Under the pieces are notes generated by a model. That model was not told the origin of the DNA. It was given only the letters and a program-made list of their open reading frames with translations, and did no database searches. 64,000 bases of DNA from Lentisphaerae bacterium GWF2_57_35 (GTDB taxonomy: Bacteria > Verrucomicrobiota > Kiritimatiellia > CAIQIC01 > GWF2-57-35), in NCBI GenBank assembly GCA_001804865.1, contig MHBK01000033.1:124001-188000 (forward strand), given 5' to 3'. The translations under genes and the position numbers were made by a program. This document shows positions 25,894 to 34,942 of the stretch, in pieces (positions within the stretch are counted from its first letter, which is position 1; the number at the start of each line of letters is the position of its first letter).

Positions 25894-27675
25894 TTAAAAC
25901 CCTGATCGGGCGGACGAACCGTTGCGGACGGCCGCTTCCAATGCGGAGAGGCGAGCTTCCAGCTCCTGGATTTTCGCATCCTTTTCCTTCACGACCTGAT
26001 AAAGCCCCTGGATGGCGGCCAGCGCCACGCCGTCGGCATCTGCCGTGTTGATGTGTCGCTCGTCGCTGCCGAGGCCAAATGCCGATCGGAAATCCTGGGC
26101 GACAGGTCCCATGTGACGCGAGGCCTCGTCTTCCGGCAGCCAACTCCACGTCATGACCGGGATTTGACTGAGCTTTTCCAAGACCTCCTGCGGATCGACC
26201 GAAGCGAAGTTTTTCTTGGAGGCCCGGTCGCTAAGGGTATTCCAGGCTCCTGCGCCGGCGGCGAGCTGGGCGCCGATCATGACGCCCGGCGCCGTATAAA
26301 AGACAAAGCCGCCGGACGCCCGGGCGACAAACGAATTTGAGGCGGTGGACGAGCAGGGGCCCGCCATGTCGCTCCAGACAAAAGAATAGTCATGTACGGC
26401 CTGGGCCTTGCAGCCGGCGGCAAAGCTGGCGATGCCCACGGCCTGGTTTTCAATGCCGCCGGGAATGGTGGCGCCGCGGGGGGTGGAAAGAAAAGCCAGG
26501 ATTTGATTGCTGACGCCTCCGCTGATCGTGGCGTACAAGCGGGCAGGGGCTGGGACGATGATCGAATTCCGATGGCCGCCGCCCACGACGCTGTACTGGG
26601 CTTGTTGAACGCTGTTGTCCGTGCCGCCGTCGACCAACGAGGATTCGGATGCTATGGACTGGTTGTTATAGCCGCCGCCTACAATGGCATTGGGAGAGGA
26701 GGCGTCGACCACGTTCTGCCACCCTCCCGCAATGACGGAAGAATTGCCGGCGGCTTGATTCCAGCCGCCCCCGCCGATGAAAGAAGACGAACCGGCGGCG
26801 GTGTTCTTAATGCCGCCCACCAGAGTTGCATTCCACCCGCTTACCGTATTGCTGTTGCCCCCACCGATGACGCCGCCTTCCGCGGTTCCGCCAACCAAGT
26901 TGCCTTGTCCGCCGGCCACCGTTGAATAGCCTGAGCCAGCTTCGTTGCGAAAGCCGCCCCCGATCGCGGCATAAGAGGCATCCTCCGTGCTGCCGGCGGC
27001 ATTGCCGGCCCGGTTTCCCGCCCCTCCGCTAATCGTGCCGCCCCGGTCGGTCACCTGTTGGGCCGCCGTGGATAAGCCGCCGCCGCCGATGGTGGCGCAG
27101 ACCGCTCCGACCGTCACTGTATTTTCTTGATAGCCGAAAATCGCATTGGGTCCGGAGCCTGGTTCCAAGCGGGCTACGCGCTGATTATTAACCCGCATGA
27201 GGATCGGCTGGTTGTCCTTCGTGCCCAAAAAATTCACGGAGGGGACCGTGCCGCTGTTGCCGGTCAAGTCCCATTCGGTGCCGGCTGACGAAAGTGCGTT
27301 GAGGGCATACGCGGCGGCGTTGAGCTTTTCGCGGGGCGATAGCACTTGGTTGTCGATCATGACTTCGATGTAAGACGTACCGGACGCCAATGCATTGGTC
27401 AGTGTGCCGGTAATGGGGTTGTCGCCAATGACGGTAGAATAAAACCCGTCCACCACGCTGACCCGGTTGGAATCCAGAAACAGGGGCAGCCCGCCGGATG
27501 GCGCGGCATAAAGGCCGATGATCATGTCGACGTTTCGTGTGACCAAATTGGTTCCGTTGACCAGCTTGCCCTGATAATTGAGTTGTTGCGGAACTTGTGC
27601 CCACACGCTCAAACACAGTCCGAGCGCCAGACTTTGCAGAAGCATGGTTTTTTGCATGAAAGGATATCTCTTCAT
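25894..27675 (-). CDS. Secreted fibre protein with hep/Hag-like repeats and S74 self-cleaving chaperone domain
   Basis: The 593-residue protein has a signal peptide (MKRYPFMQKTMLLQSLALGLC...WA), a domain with YQGKLVNGTNLVTRNVDM, and then a long stretch (about 190-440) of short glycine-rich repeats such as AIGGGFRNEAGSGYSTVAGG and IAGGWQNVVDASS like YadA/Hep_Hag heads. The last part matches a peptidase S74/intramolecular chaperone: SDRASKKNFASVDPQEVLEK and GPVAQDFRSAFGLG, followed by a coiled-coil end. S74 domains trimerise fibres and then cut themselves off at the serine of SDRxxK. It is probably a trimeric surface adhesin. The start at 27675 has GGAG upstream and begins the signal peptide. 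Confidence 0.85.
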   Translation of the reverse strand: MKRYPFMQKTMLLQSLALGLCLSVWAQVPQQLNYQGKLVNGTNLVTRNVDMIIGLYAAPSGGLPLFLDSNRVSVVDGFYSTVIGDNPITGTLTNALASGTSYIEVMIDNQVLSPREKLNAAAYALNALSSAGTEWDLTGNSGTVPSVNFLGTKDNQPILMRVNNQRVARLEPGSGPNAIFGYQENTVTVGAVCATIGGGGLSTAAQQVTDRGGTISGGAGNRAGNAAGSTEDASYAAIGGGFRNEAGSGYSTVAGGQGNLVGGTAEGGVIGGGNSNTVSGWNATLVGGIKNTAAGSSSFIGGGGWNQAAGNSSVIAGGWQNVVDASSPNAIVGGGYNNQSIASESSLVDGGTDNSVQQAQYSVVGGGHRNSIIVPAPARLYATISGGVSNQILAFLSTPRGATIPGGIENQAVGIASFAAGCKAQAVHDYSFVWSDMAGPCSSTASNSFVARASGGFVFYTAPGVMIGAQLAAGAGAWNTLSDRASKKNFASVDPQEVLEKLSQIPVMTWSWLPEDEASRHMGPVAQDFRSAFGLGSDERHINTADADGVALAAIQGLYQVVKEKDAKIQELEARLSALEAAVRNGSSARSGF

Positions 27676-27712
27676 GTTCAGATCTCCAGGAAGGCTTTGT
27701 TGAATGCGATGC

Positions 27713-28444
27713 TTACGGTTGGATGACTTCGATAACGTAATAGCGGTTGCTGTACAAACCGGCATTGGTGTAGCTGCCGACGGTGGGATACCAGGGCGCC
27801 GGGGCGGTCAGATCGTTCACTACGCTAGTACCGAGAATATTGGTCGGAGATTGAAAGCCTACGGTCTCCGAATAGCGGATGCGATAGCTTTTGCCGTCGC
27901 GCGCCGACCATTGAAGGACTTTATCCGTACCGCTGCGATTGAAGGCCAGGATCTCGAGAAAGGCATCGCTGTTGGTGGGATTTGTCCCGGCCACGCTTTC
28001 AGCCCAATCCGATACGCCGTCGTTATCCGTATCCGCCTGATTGACGTCCGTGGCCGTAACAGGATTGAAATTGGTTCCCGTTACTTCGGTCAGATCCGAC
28101 AACCCGTCGGCATCGTTGTCAGGGGTAAGCTCGTAAGGATTGCCGTAACGGTCGCGAAGATCCGGACGTTTGATGTCCACGGCCTGGAGAAAGCCGGCGT
28201 AGTTGGTCAGGCCGGCAGAAGGATTCGAGCTGATGGCAACTCCGCCGGGTTGTCCGGACGCGCTTACGTTCGTATAGGCTCTCCCATCCGAAAGAATCAC
28301 CGCATTGGTCGACATGACGCCGGAGCCATCCTGTACGGTACTGAGATTTCGATAGGTTTGTGCGAATGCGGTGGAATGAACGACGAGAAACAGCATACTA
28401 ACAGCCCACGAGGCGGACGGATGGCGGAATCCAGGATAATTCAT
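27713..28444 (-). CDS. Secreted protein with calcium-binding TSP3-like repeats
   Basis: The 243-residue product has a signal peptide (cut after FAQ) and two DxDxDGxxD loops, DNDADGLSDLTE and DTDNDGVSDWAE, typical of thrombospondin type-3/EF-hand-like calcium sites in PVC secreted proteins. The C-terminal third (FNRSGTDKVLQWSARDGKSY) resembles the short beta domain that closes many such exoproteins. It lies 37 bases upstream of the fibre gene on the same strand, so the two are likely an operon. The biochemical task is unknown. Confidence 0.8.
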   Translation of the reverse strand: MNYPGFRHPSASWAVSMLFLVVHSTAFAQTYRNLSTVQDGSGVMSTNAVILSDGRAYTNVSASGQPGGVAISSNPSAGLTNYAGFLQAVDIKRPDLRDRYGNPYELTPDNDADGLSDLTEVTGTNFNPVTATDVNQADTDNDGVSDWAESVAGTNPTNSDAFLEILAFNRSGTDKVLQWSARDGKSYRIRYSETVGFQSPTNILGTSVVNDLTAPAPWYPTVGSYTNAGLYSNRYYVIEVIQP

Positions 28445-28483
28445 TATGACCTCCCTTTAATGGCATTATTCTTTTCGTAGACT

Positions 28484-29350
28484 ATGTTAAAGTCAATGAC
28501 AATGTGGAATCGAAAGCCGGTTGGAGTTATCGCCTATATCGAGGAACCCGACGTTTTGAATGCGCGCGATCATGTGTTGAAAAATATGTTGGACGAGCTC
28601 GTTCTTCAATATCACCGGCGGGAATGGGTGAACCCGGACCCGATCTCCTTTCTATATGCCTATCCAAATCCGCGGGACCGGGAAATTGCGGGCCTGGTAG
28701 CGTCCACGCTGGCCTATGGACGAGTGGCCCAAATCCTCCGAAGCGTCTCCGCTGTATTAGACCGAATGGATGGATCGCCCTCGGAATTTCTTCGCCGGCA
28801 CAACGCCCGTCAATTGGGACTGATGTTCGACGGATTCAAGCACCGGTGGACCACAAGAGCCAATCTCGTCGCGCTCCTGGTCAACGCGAGAAAGCTGATC
28901 CAGCAGCATGGCTCGTTGGAAAGCGGCTTTTCCGAACGGAGGATCATAACCCGGGAGACCTTGCTGACGGCGATGGATCGGTTCGGGGCCGGCTTCGAGG
29001 GGTTGATTGCACGTCCATCCGATGGCAGTGCTTGCAAACGATTCAATTTGTTCCTGCGATGGATGGTGCGATGCGATGCCATTGACCCCGGCGGCTGGAC
29101 CGGCATCTCGCCCGGAGCGCTGATCGTGCCTGTGGATACCCATATGCATCGGATCGCCCTGCAACTGCGCCTGACGCGACGAAAGACGGCCGATCTGAAG
29201 ACGGCTTTGGAAATAACCGAAGCCTTCGGCCGACTGGCGCCCGACGATCCGGTCCGCTACGATTTTTCCTTAACGCGTTTCGGAATAAATCCCCGTCTGT
29301 CCAAGAGAGCAGGGGGCCTTTCCGGAGCAGGTCCATACTGGGATATTTAG
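28484..29350 (+). CDS. TIGR02757 family protein (DUF2400)
   Basis: The 288-residue protein matches the TIGR02757 family: DPISFLYAYPNPRDREIAGLVASTLAYGRV near residue 55, then CKRFNLFLRWMVRCD and PVDTHMHRIALQLRL. The aspartate and the helix-hairpin-like order of this last part resemble HhH-GPD DNA glycosylases. The iron-sulfur cysteines sometimes seen at the C-terminus are absent. The N-terminus is about 30 residues longer than the core; a later ATG (MLDELVLQY) may be the real start. The function of the family is unknown. Confidence 0.85.
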   Translation: MLKSMTMWNRKPVGVIAYIEEPDVLNARDHVLKNMLDELVLQYHRREWVNPDPISFLYAYPNPRDREIAGLVASTLAYGRVAQILRSVSAVLDRMDGSPSEFLRRHNARQLGLMFDGFKHRWTTRANLVALLVNARKLIQQHGSLESGFSERRIITRETLLTAMDRFGAGFEGLIARPSDGSACKRFNLFLRWMVRCDAIDPGGWTGISPGALIVPVDTHMHRIALQLRLTRRKTADLKTALEITEAFGRLAPDDPVRYDFSLTRFGINPRLSKRAGGLSGAGPYWDI

Positions 29351-29423
29351 GACGCAACTATCCATCCGAATTCGAAAGTTGGATTCACCCATAACCTGGC
29401 GAGAATATCGGTTTCAACGACTC

Positions 29424-29452
29424 TTGACGGACACCGGGTATTCCATTATCTT
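29424..29452 (+). promoter_or_regulatory. Candidate promoter of the TPR-ExbBD operon
   Basis: TTGACG (29424-29429) and TATCTT (29447-29452) are exactly 17 bases apart, about 65 bases before the first gene of the operon. The same TTGACG -35 box recurs at 38281 and 41903. Confidence 0.5.
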
Positions 29453-29515
29453 CAACCCATCGTCAGCGCTCATTTTTATTATAGTATATGAAAACTCGCT
29501 TATCTTGAGAGGCCT

Positions 29516-32338
29516 ATGATTAAAAGCAGTTTGACTCGAAACTGGTTGGCGAAGTCGTTGCTTTTGGCGCTTTTGAACGTCTTGATCGTGGTCCCCGCTT
29601 CGTCCTTGGCCGAAGACATCGATCGCGAGTTTGTTTTTGCATCAGGACTGATCGAAATCGGCTTCCCCGATTTTGCCGAAAAAGTCGTCCAACAGGTTCT
29701 TCGTTTGCATCCGGAGCAAAAGGATCGCGCCAAGTTGATCCAAGCCGAAATCCTGATTTCACGGCGCAAGTTTGCCGATGCCGAGGCGCTGGTCAAGGAA
29801 ATGGGCATGAACAATCCCAAAGCTCAGGCGATCAGTCTGGCTTTGGCGAAGGGTTACTACTTGACCGGAGAAACCGACAAAGCCAAGACCATCTATAACG
29901 ACTTCTTCAAGCAGTATGAAGGCAAGATGCCCACCGATTCCGATCTGCTGCGTTTTTACCAGGATTCAGCCTACCAATTCGGCCAGATGCTCGAAATGGC
30001 GGGCGACAAGGAAGGCGCGCTCAAAGCCTATGACCGAATCCTGAAGTCCACCAAGGACAAAAACGCCCAGCGCCGGATCATGGCTGACCAGGCGGCTCTC
30101 TATGTCAAGCTGGCCGAAACCTCCAGCGGCGATCAGCAAGCGCGGTCTCTTGCCGAGGCCAAGAAGCTTTGCGATTCCATCCAGTGGGGTGGGTTGGACA
30201 TTTGGTTCGGTCAATCCATCATCACCCTGGCCAACATCGAGCTCGTCAAGAACAACAGCGCCGGCGCCCAAAAAGTGATTATGGGCAACCTGGACATTCT
30301 CAAGGAAATCGACAAGTACCTTCAGGAGCAAGGCCTTCCTTTGTCGGTCAGCCCGATGGCCGGCGCCCGATTCCTGTTGGGAGGCTTGATTCAGCGCGAT
30401 GCCGACGCCATGTCTTCCAAAAAAGAAAAAAGAGACGAAACCATCCAGCTTTATGGCAAAGCCCTGACCGAATATTATAACGTGTTTGCGAAGTATGGCG
30501 ACAGCGACTGGGGCTCGGAAGCCGGCATCAAGGCCCAGGCCATCAAAACGAAGCTGGAAAAGAATTACGGCAAAACCATCAAGATGGATCTAGGGAAGTT
30601 CCAATCCAAAGCTGCCGCCACCCAGTTCCGCATGGCGGACAATCTCTTTACGCAGAAAAAATACACGGAGGCGGTCGGCGAATACCTCAAGAATCTAAAT
30701 CAGTTTCCCGAAGCGGAAATCTCGGTTCCCGCCCTCAATAATTTGTTGCAGTGTTACGCCAATCTGAACGATCCGCTTTATGTCAGGATGATCGGCGAAT
30801 ATCTGGGCGAACGCTTTTCCAAGAGCTCCATTGCCCCGCTGGGCCTGCTGAGCCTGGGCAAGTTCTATTTCGACAAGAACGACGAGCCCATGTACATGTA
30901 TGCCTATAACACCTATTTGAGGTGCTTCCCTCAAAACGAACGCGCGGCGGCCATTTTGTTTACGCTGGGCGGCCTGAGGAAAAAGGCGGGCGACGAAGCC
31001 GGGGCGATGAAATATTACCAGCAAATCGTCGATCGCTATCCCAAGGACCAATACTATCCGAAGGCTTTGAGCCAGATGGCGTGGGGCGCCTTTGCCGTCA
31101 GCAATTACGCCGGCGCGGTCAAAGGCTTCACCGTGTATCTCGCCGAAGCCCAACCGAGCCCCGATAAGGCGCTGGCACAGTTATCGCTGGCCGATTGTTA
31201 TCGGCAGTTGGGCCAATTCCGAGAGGCTTTGAAGGAATACCAGACCCTGATCCAGTGGCTTTCGCCCGCCAATAATCCGTATGGAAATTCGACGGCGGAC
31301 GTGCAGAAGAACAAAGCCTATCTGGAGAAGGCCTGGTTCCAGCTCGGTTACAGCTTTGCGCGCCTCAATCAACCGCCCGAAGCGGTTCCCGAATATCGCG
31401 CCAAGGCCATCAAGGCCTACGACTTTTTTATCGCCAACTACTCCGCATCCCCCCTGGCTCCCAAAGCGCTCAGCTTGAAGGGCGCCGTGCAGATGGAATT
31501 GCGCGATCCCCGGGCCGCCGCGACTTTCGGCGAGCTTTCCAGCAAATATCCCCAGTCCGACGAGGGAAAAAACGCCTTGTTTGCCTTGGTGCGCAGCGCC
31601 ATCGAAATCAACCAGCTCGATCAGGCCAAAACGGCCTTCGATAAAATGCTTAGCCGCCCGGATACTTATTCGTTGGATGAATTTGCGCGGGTGGGACAAG
31701 CCTTTTTGGACGCCGGCATGAAAAAGGAAGCCGCCCTGGCTTTCCAGCAGGTCGTGTCCAAGTCGGCTGACCGCAATCTGCTGGAACGGTCGCTATTCGG
31801 ATTGGGCAGCGCGGAATTCGCCCTCAAGAATTACGATGCCGCCATCAAGGCTCTGAACGAATTGATGACGAAGTATCCCAAGTCCGGCTTGTTTTACGAT
31901 GCGAAGTTCATGCTGGGGACCGCCTACGAGCAGGTGGATCGCCTGAAAGAAGCCCAGGAAGTCTTAAGCGATGTGTTCAAGTATGCCGACAAACCGCTGC
32001 TGATCAATCAAGCCAGTTTCAACCTCGGCCTCATTCAGAAGAAGATGGGTGAAAAAGCGGCGGCGCTGGCCTCGTTCCAACGCGTCGCCTTGCTGAGCGA
32101 TCCCCGCATTCAGGAGCTCCGGCCTTTGATTGAGAAGAGCCTGATGGAAAGCATCGCCTTGTTTTCCGAATTACAGCGTTACCAGGATGTTCAGGATTGT
32201 TGCGATCAATACGTGAAGACATTCCCGAGCGGCGACCAGGCGGAAGCTGTTCGAAAGATAAAATCCGAGGCAAAATTAAAGGCCGCCCAAACAACGTCCG
32301 TTCCTTCCGCGGGAACGCCGTCGGCGCCGGCTCAATGA
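29516..32338 (+). CDS. Large periplasmic TPR protein
   Basis: The 940-residue protein has a signal peptide (hydrophobic at 15-28, cut near SSLAED) and then TPR-type helix pairs along its whole length; examples are ALKAYDRILKSTKDKNAQRR, EAVGEYLKNLNQFPEAEISV, GAMKYYQQIVDRYPKDQYYP and AIKALNELMTKYPKSGLFYD. The tail is proline/alanine rich. The style recalls YbgF/CpoB and BamD solenoids. It is the first gene of a six-gene operon with ExbB/ExbD, so it probably scaffolds an energised envelope complex. No enzymatic motif is seen. Confidence 0.88.
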   Translation: MIKSSLTRNWLAKSLLLALLNVLIVVPASSLAEDIDREFVFASGLIEIGFPDFAEKVVQQVLRLHPEQKDRAKLIQAEILISRRKFADAEALVKEMGMNNPKAQAISLALAKGYYLTGETDKAKTIYNDFFKQYEGKMPTDSDLLRFYQDSAYQFGQMLEMAGDKEGALKAYDRILKSTKDKNAQRRIMADQAALYVKLAETSSGDQQARSLAEAKKLCDSIQWGGLDIWFGQSIITLANIELVKNNSAGAQKVIMGNLDILKEIDKYLQEQGLPLSVSPMAGARFLLGGLIQRDADAMSSKKEKRDETIQLYGKALTEYYNVFAKYGDSDWGSEAGIKAQAIKTKLEKNYGKTIKMDLGKFQSKAAATQFRMADNLFTQKKYTEAVGEYLKNLNQFPEAEISVPALNNLLQCYANLNDPLYVRMIGEYLGERFSKSSIAPLGLLSLGKFYFDKNDEPMYMYAYNTYLRCFPQNERAAAILFTLGGLRKKAGDEAGAMKYYQQIVDRYPKDQYYPKALSQMAWGAFAVSNYAGAVKGFTVYLAEAQPSPDKALAQLSLADCYRQLGQFREALKEYQTLIQWLSPANNPYGNSTADVQKNKAYLEKAWFQLGYSFARLNQPPEAVPEYRAKAIKAYDFFIANYSASPLAPKALSLKGAVQMELRDPRAAATFGELSSKYPQSDEGKNALFALVRSAIEINQLDQAKTAFDKMLSRPDTYSLDEFARVGQAFLDAGMKKEAALAFQQVVSKSADRNLLERSLFGLGSAEFALKNYDAAIKALNELMTKYPKSGLFYDAKFMLGTAYEQVDRLKEAQEVLSDVFKYADKPLLINQASFNLGLIQKKMGEKAAALASFQRVALLSDPRIQELRPLIEKSLMESIALFSELQRYQDVQDCCDQYVKTFPSGDQAEAVRKIKSEAKLKAAQTTSVPSAGTPSAPAQ

Positions 32339-32363
32339 TTCCTAACCCATGGAGAATTGGTCA

Positions 32364-33167
32364 ATGAGGCAGAATAAACTGGCAATCAACCTGAAAAGAG
32401 GAGTCTGGGCCGTGGCGGTTTCCCTGCTGGCTTCCGGCTACGCGACGCAAGCCGCGTACGTGGAGCTTCCCACGGGTAAGCGCATCGATGGAACGGAAAT
32501 TCGGGCCACCGCCACCGGCGACATCATTCTGACCACGCCGCAAGGCCGGATGACCTTTACCAAAGGTCAATATGTGCGCGCCATGGCCGACAAGCCGGCG
32601 GAGATCGAGCAGGCCGTACAGATGGCCCAAGCGAAGCAATACGACGAGGCCATCAAAAAGCTGGAGGATGTCGTAGCCCGGTATCGGTTCTTGGAATGGG
32701 ACAACCAGGCCCGCGCACTGTTGCCCAAAATCTATTCGGACAAGGGCGATTTTGCCTCCGCCATTTCCTCCTACGACAAACTGTTTGCCGCCTCGCCCAA
32801 AAGCCGTGAAGAAGCGGACATTGTCTGGCCCTATCGGCAAACTTTGATGGGCGCCAAGATGTACGACAAGCTGATTCAGCAGCTCAATGAAGTCATTGCC
32901 GGCAGCGCCCGGCCCGAGGCCGCCCGAGCCCAGATCATGCGGGGCGACGCCCAACTGGCCCAGGGGCAGTTGGAACCCGCGGCGCTCGACTACCTCAGAA
33001 CGATGGTCCTGTTCAAGGCGGAGGGCGACTACCAGGCGGAAGCCATGTTTAAAGCCGCCTCCGTACTGGAACAATTGCGCGACAGTCGGGCCAAGGAGCT
33101 TTATCGACGGGTTACTCAGGAATATCCGGGCAGTCCGTATGCGGCGCCGTCGCGGGCCAAGCTGTAA
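32364..33167 (+). CDS. Secreted TPR protein with N-terminal beta region
   Basis: The 267-residue product begins with a signal peptide (MRQNKLAINLKRGVWAVAVS...ATQAA), a short beta segment typical of an SH3-like fold (YVELPTGKRIDGTEIRATAT), and TPR helices (YDEAIKKLEDVVARY, DFASAISSYDKLF, ELYRRVTQEYPGSPYAAPSR). An ATG five codons upstream overlaps the Shine-Dalgarno sequence GGAG, so the second ATG was chosen. It begins 25 bases after the large TPR gene and precedes exbB by 53 bases. It likely binds the same complex. Confidence 0.88.
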   Translation: MRQNKLAINLKRGVWAVAVSLLASGYATQAAYVELPTGKRIDGTEIRATATGDIILTTPQGRMTFTKGQYVRAMADKPAEIEQAVQMAQAKQYDEAIKKLEDVVARYRFLEWDNQARALLPKIYSDKGDFASAISSYDKLFAASPKSREEADIVWPYRQTLMGAKMYDKLIQQLNEVIAGSARPEAARAQIMRGDAQLAQGQLEPAALDYLRTMVLFKAEGDYQAEAMFKAASVLEQLRDSRAKELYRRVTQEYPGSPYAAPSRAKL

Positions 33168-33220
33168 TCGCAGGAAACAAAGAAAATATTTCGAGATAGG
33201 AAAGAATAAGGAGAATAGTC

Positions 33221-34036
33221 ATGTTCAAGAAGAGCGTTATTGTGTTTGCTTTGATTGCCGCCCTCTTTTCGATAGGAATGCCGCTCATGGCCTCCGCCCA
33301 GGAACAAGAACCGGCCAAGGCTGGAACCATGGATCTGGATAAGACGGCCGCCGATGCGGAAGCCAAGGACGACTCCGCTTCCCAATCGGGCATGGGCTTG
33401 TGGACCGTCATCATCAGCAGCGGTTGGTTGGGCGTGATCCTCTGGTTGGGTTTGGGAGGCTGTTCCATTGCCGCCGCCGCCCTGGCGATCGATTCCTTTG
33501 TAACCATTCGCGAAAAGAAAATCGCGCCGGATCAACTGGTGAGTGAAGTGCGCTCCGCGATGGAGCAGGGGGATGTCATGAAGGCCCTCAAGCAATGCGA
33601 AGCCTTTCCCACCCCGTTGGCCAATATTCTTTCCGCCGGGTTCTCGAATGTCAAAGAAGGGTTCGACAGCATTCAGGACATCGTGAGCGTTACGTCGGAT
33701 CTGGAGAGCGAAAAGCTCATGCAGAGGGTGGCCTACCTGAACGTCTGCGCGAACATTGCCCCGATGCTTGGACTGCTCGGAACGGTCCAAGGTATGATTT
33801 ACGCCTTTGCCTCCCTGGCTACCACGCAGGCGGGCGCCGCCCAGCAGGCCATGCTGGCCATGAACATTGCCCAAGCCCTCTGGACGACGGCGGCAGGGCT
33901 TTGCGTGGCCATTCCCGCCGTGACCTTCTATACCTTCTTTAAAAACCGCGCCAGCAAGATCGTTTTGGGCATGGAAGGGCTGACCATGGACTTGATCAAG
34001 TCCCTGCGCAATGTCGAAGTTGTGGAAGAAGGTTAA
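33221..34036 (+). CDS. exbB: ExbB/TolQ/MotA-type proton channel subunit
   Basis: The 271-residue protein carries a cleavable signal peptide (to about residue 26), which is common in the longer ExbB branch, then a first helix (WTVIISSGWLGVILWLGLGG), a cytoplasmic loop, and the characteristic pair of helices with IAPMLGLLGTVQGMIYAF and ALWTTAAGLCVAIPAV. ExbB pentamers with ExbD use the proton gradient to pull TonB-like partners. It is followed by two exbD genes and a TonB-position gene. Confidence 0.93.
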   Translation: MFKKSVIVFALIAALFSIGMPLMASAQEQEPAKAGTMDLDKTAADAEAKDDSASQSGMGLWTVIISSGWLGVILWLGLGGCSIAAAALAIDSFVTIREKKIAPDQLVSEVRSAMEQGDVMKALKQCEAFPTPLANILSAGFSNVKEGFDSIQDIVSVTSDLESEKLMQRVAYLNVCANIAPMLGLLGTVQGMIYAFASLATTQAGAAQQAMLAMNIAQALWTTAAGLCVAIPAVTFYTFFKNRASKIVLGMEGLTMDLIKSLRNVEVVEEG

Positions 34037-34082
34037 TCGTCGCTGAGTCGCGTATCGAGGCCCCAAGAACAGGAATTTAGCC

Positions 34083-34499
34083 ATGGGAAAAAGAGCTACG
34101 TTGGAAGATGCCGCCATGAACATGACGCCGATGATCGACGTCGTGTTCCAGCTGATTATTTTCTTCATCACCACGGCCGACATGGAAAACAAGGCCTTGG
34201 ACACGAAAGTCCGTATGGCGATGGCGCCGCATGGGCCTGTCGTGCAAAAGAAAGATCCCCGCACGATTGTCGTCGATGTGAGCAGCAAGGGGCGGATTTC
34301 CATCGCCAATGCCTACATGTCGCCGGCGGTGCTTAAGTCGATTTTGAAGAAAGCCGTCGGCGAGTATGGCCAGACCACGCCGGTCGTGATTCGGGGCGAT
34401 GGCAAGACCACGCATCAGGATATCAAGGCTGTGATGGACGCCTGTTCCGCCGCCGGTTTATGGAAAGTCAAGTTTGCCGCATTGAAGGAAAAAGCCTGA
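34083..34499 (+). CDS. exbD: ExbD/TolR protein (1)
   Basis: The 138-residue protein has one membrane helix near residues 15-35 with the conserved aspartate in MTPMIDVVFQLIIFF, followed by a periplasmic domain (IVVDVSSKGRISIANAYMSP, TPVVIRGDGKTTHQDIKAVMDAC) as in ExbD. The aspartate carries protons in the ExbBD motor. It lies 46 bases after exbB and 10 bases before a second exbD. Confidence 0.93.
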   Translation: MGKRATLEDAAMNMTPMIDVVFQLIIFFITTADMENKALDTKVRMAMAPHGPVVQKKDPRTIVVDVSSKGRISIANAYMSPAVLKSILKKAVGEYGQTTPVVIRGDGKTTHQDIKAVMDACSAAGLWKVKFAALKEKA

Positions 34500-34509
34500 G
34501 GTACCCTAT

Positions 34510-34920
34510 ATGGCCCGGAAAAAACGAAAAGTCGATATGCCGCCGGCGGATTTGCCCATGACGCCAATGATTGACGTGGTGTTCCAGTTGCTGATTTATT
34601 TCTTGGTGACGATCCATCCCGTGGATGTGGTCACTCATCTGGATGTGTTCCGCCCGTCGCCGGAAGCGAAGAAAGACAAACCCGATACGCCGCCCAAGAT
34701 GATCCGGGTGACGATCTTTTCGGACGGCTTTTCGATTAACGAACGGCCCGTCGATTTGGCCGAATTGGATAAACTGCTCGTCAAATTGGCGGGCATTGAC
34801 AAGACTCAGACCATACTCATCATGGCCACGGCGCTGTCGCCGCATGAAAAGCTCGTTCAAGTGCTGGACATGTGCGCCAAGTCGGGGTTGGTGAATCTGT
34901 CGGTCGTCAGTATGAATTGA
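34510..34920 (+). CDS. exbD: ExbD/TolR protein (2)
   Basis: This 136-residue paralogue also has the proton-carrying aspartate (LPMTPMIDVVFQLLIYFLV) and a periplasmic domain with FSDGFSINERPVDLAELDKL. Paired, non-identical ExbD proteins may make a heteromeric motor. It is 22 bases upstream of the TonB-position gene. Confidence 0.93.
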   Translation: MARKKRKVDMPPADLPMTPMIDVVFQLLIYFLVTIHPVDVVTHLDVFRPSPEAKKDKPDTPPKMIRVTIFSDGFSINERPVDLAELDKLLVKLAGIDKTQTILIMATALSPHEKLVQVLDMCAKSGLVNLSVVSMN

Positions 34921-34942
34921 GGCCAGGAGGCTCGAAACCGAT

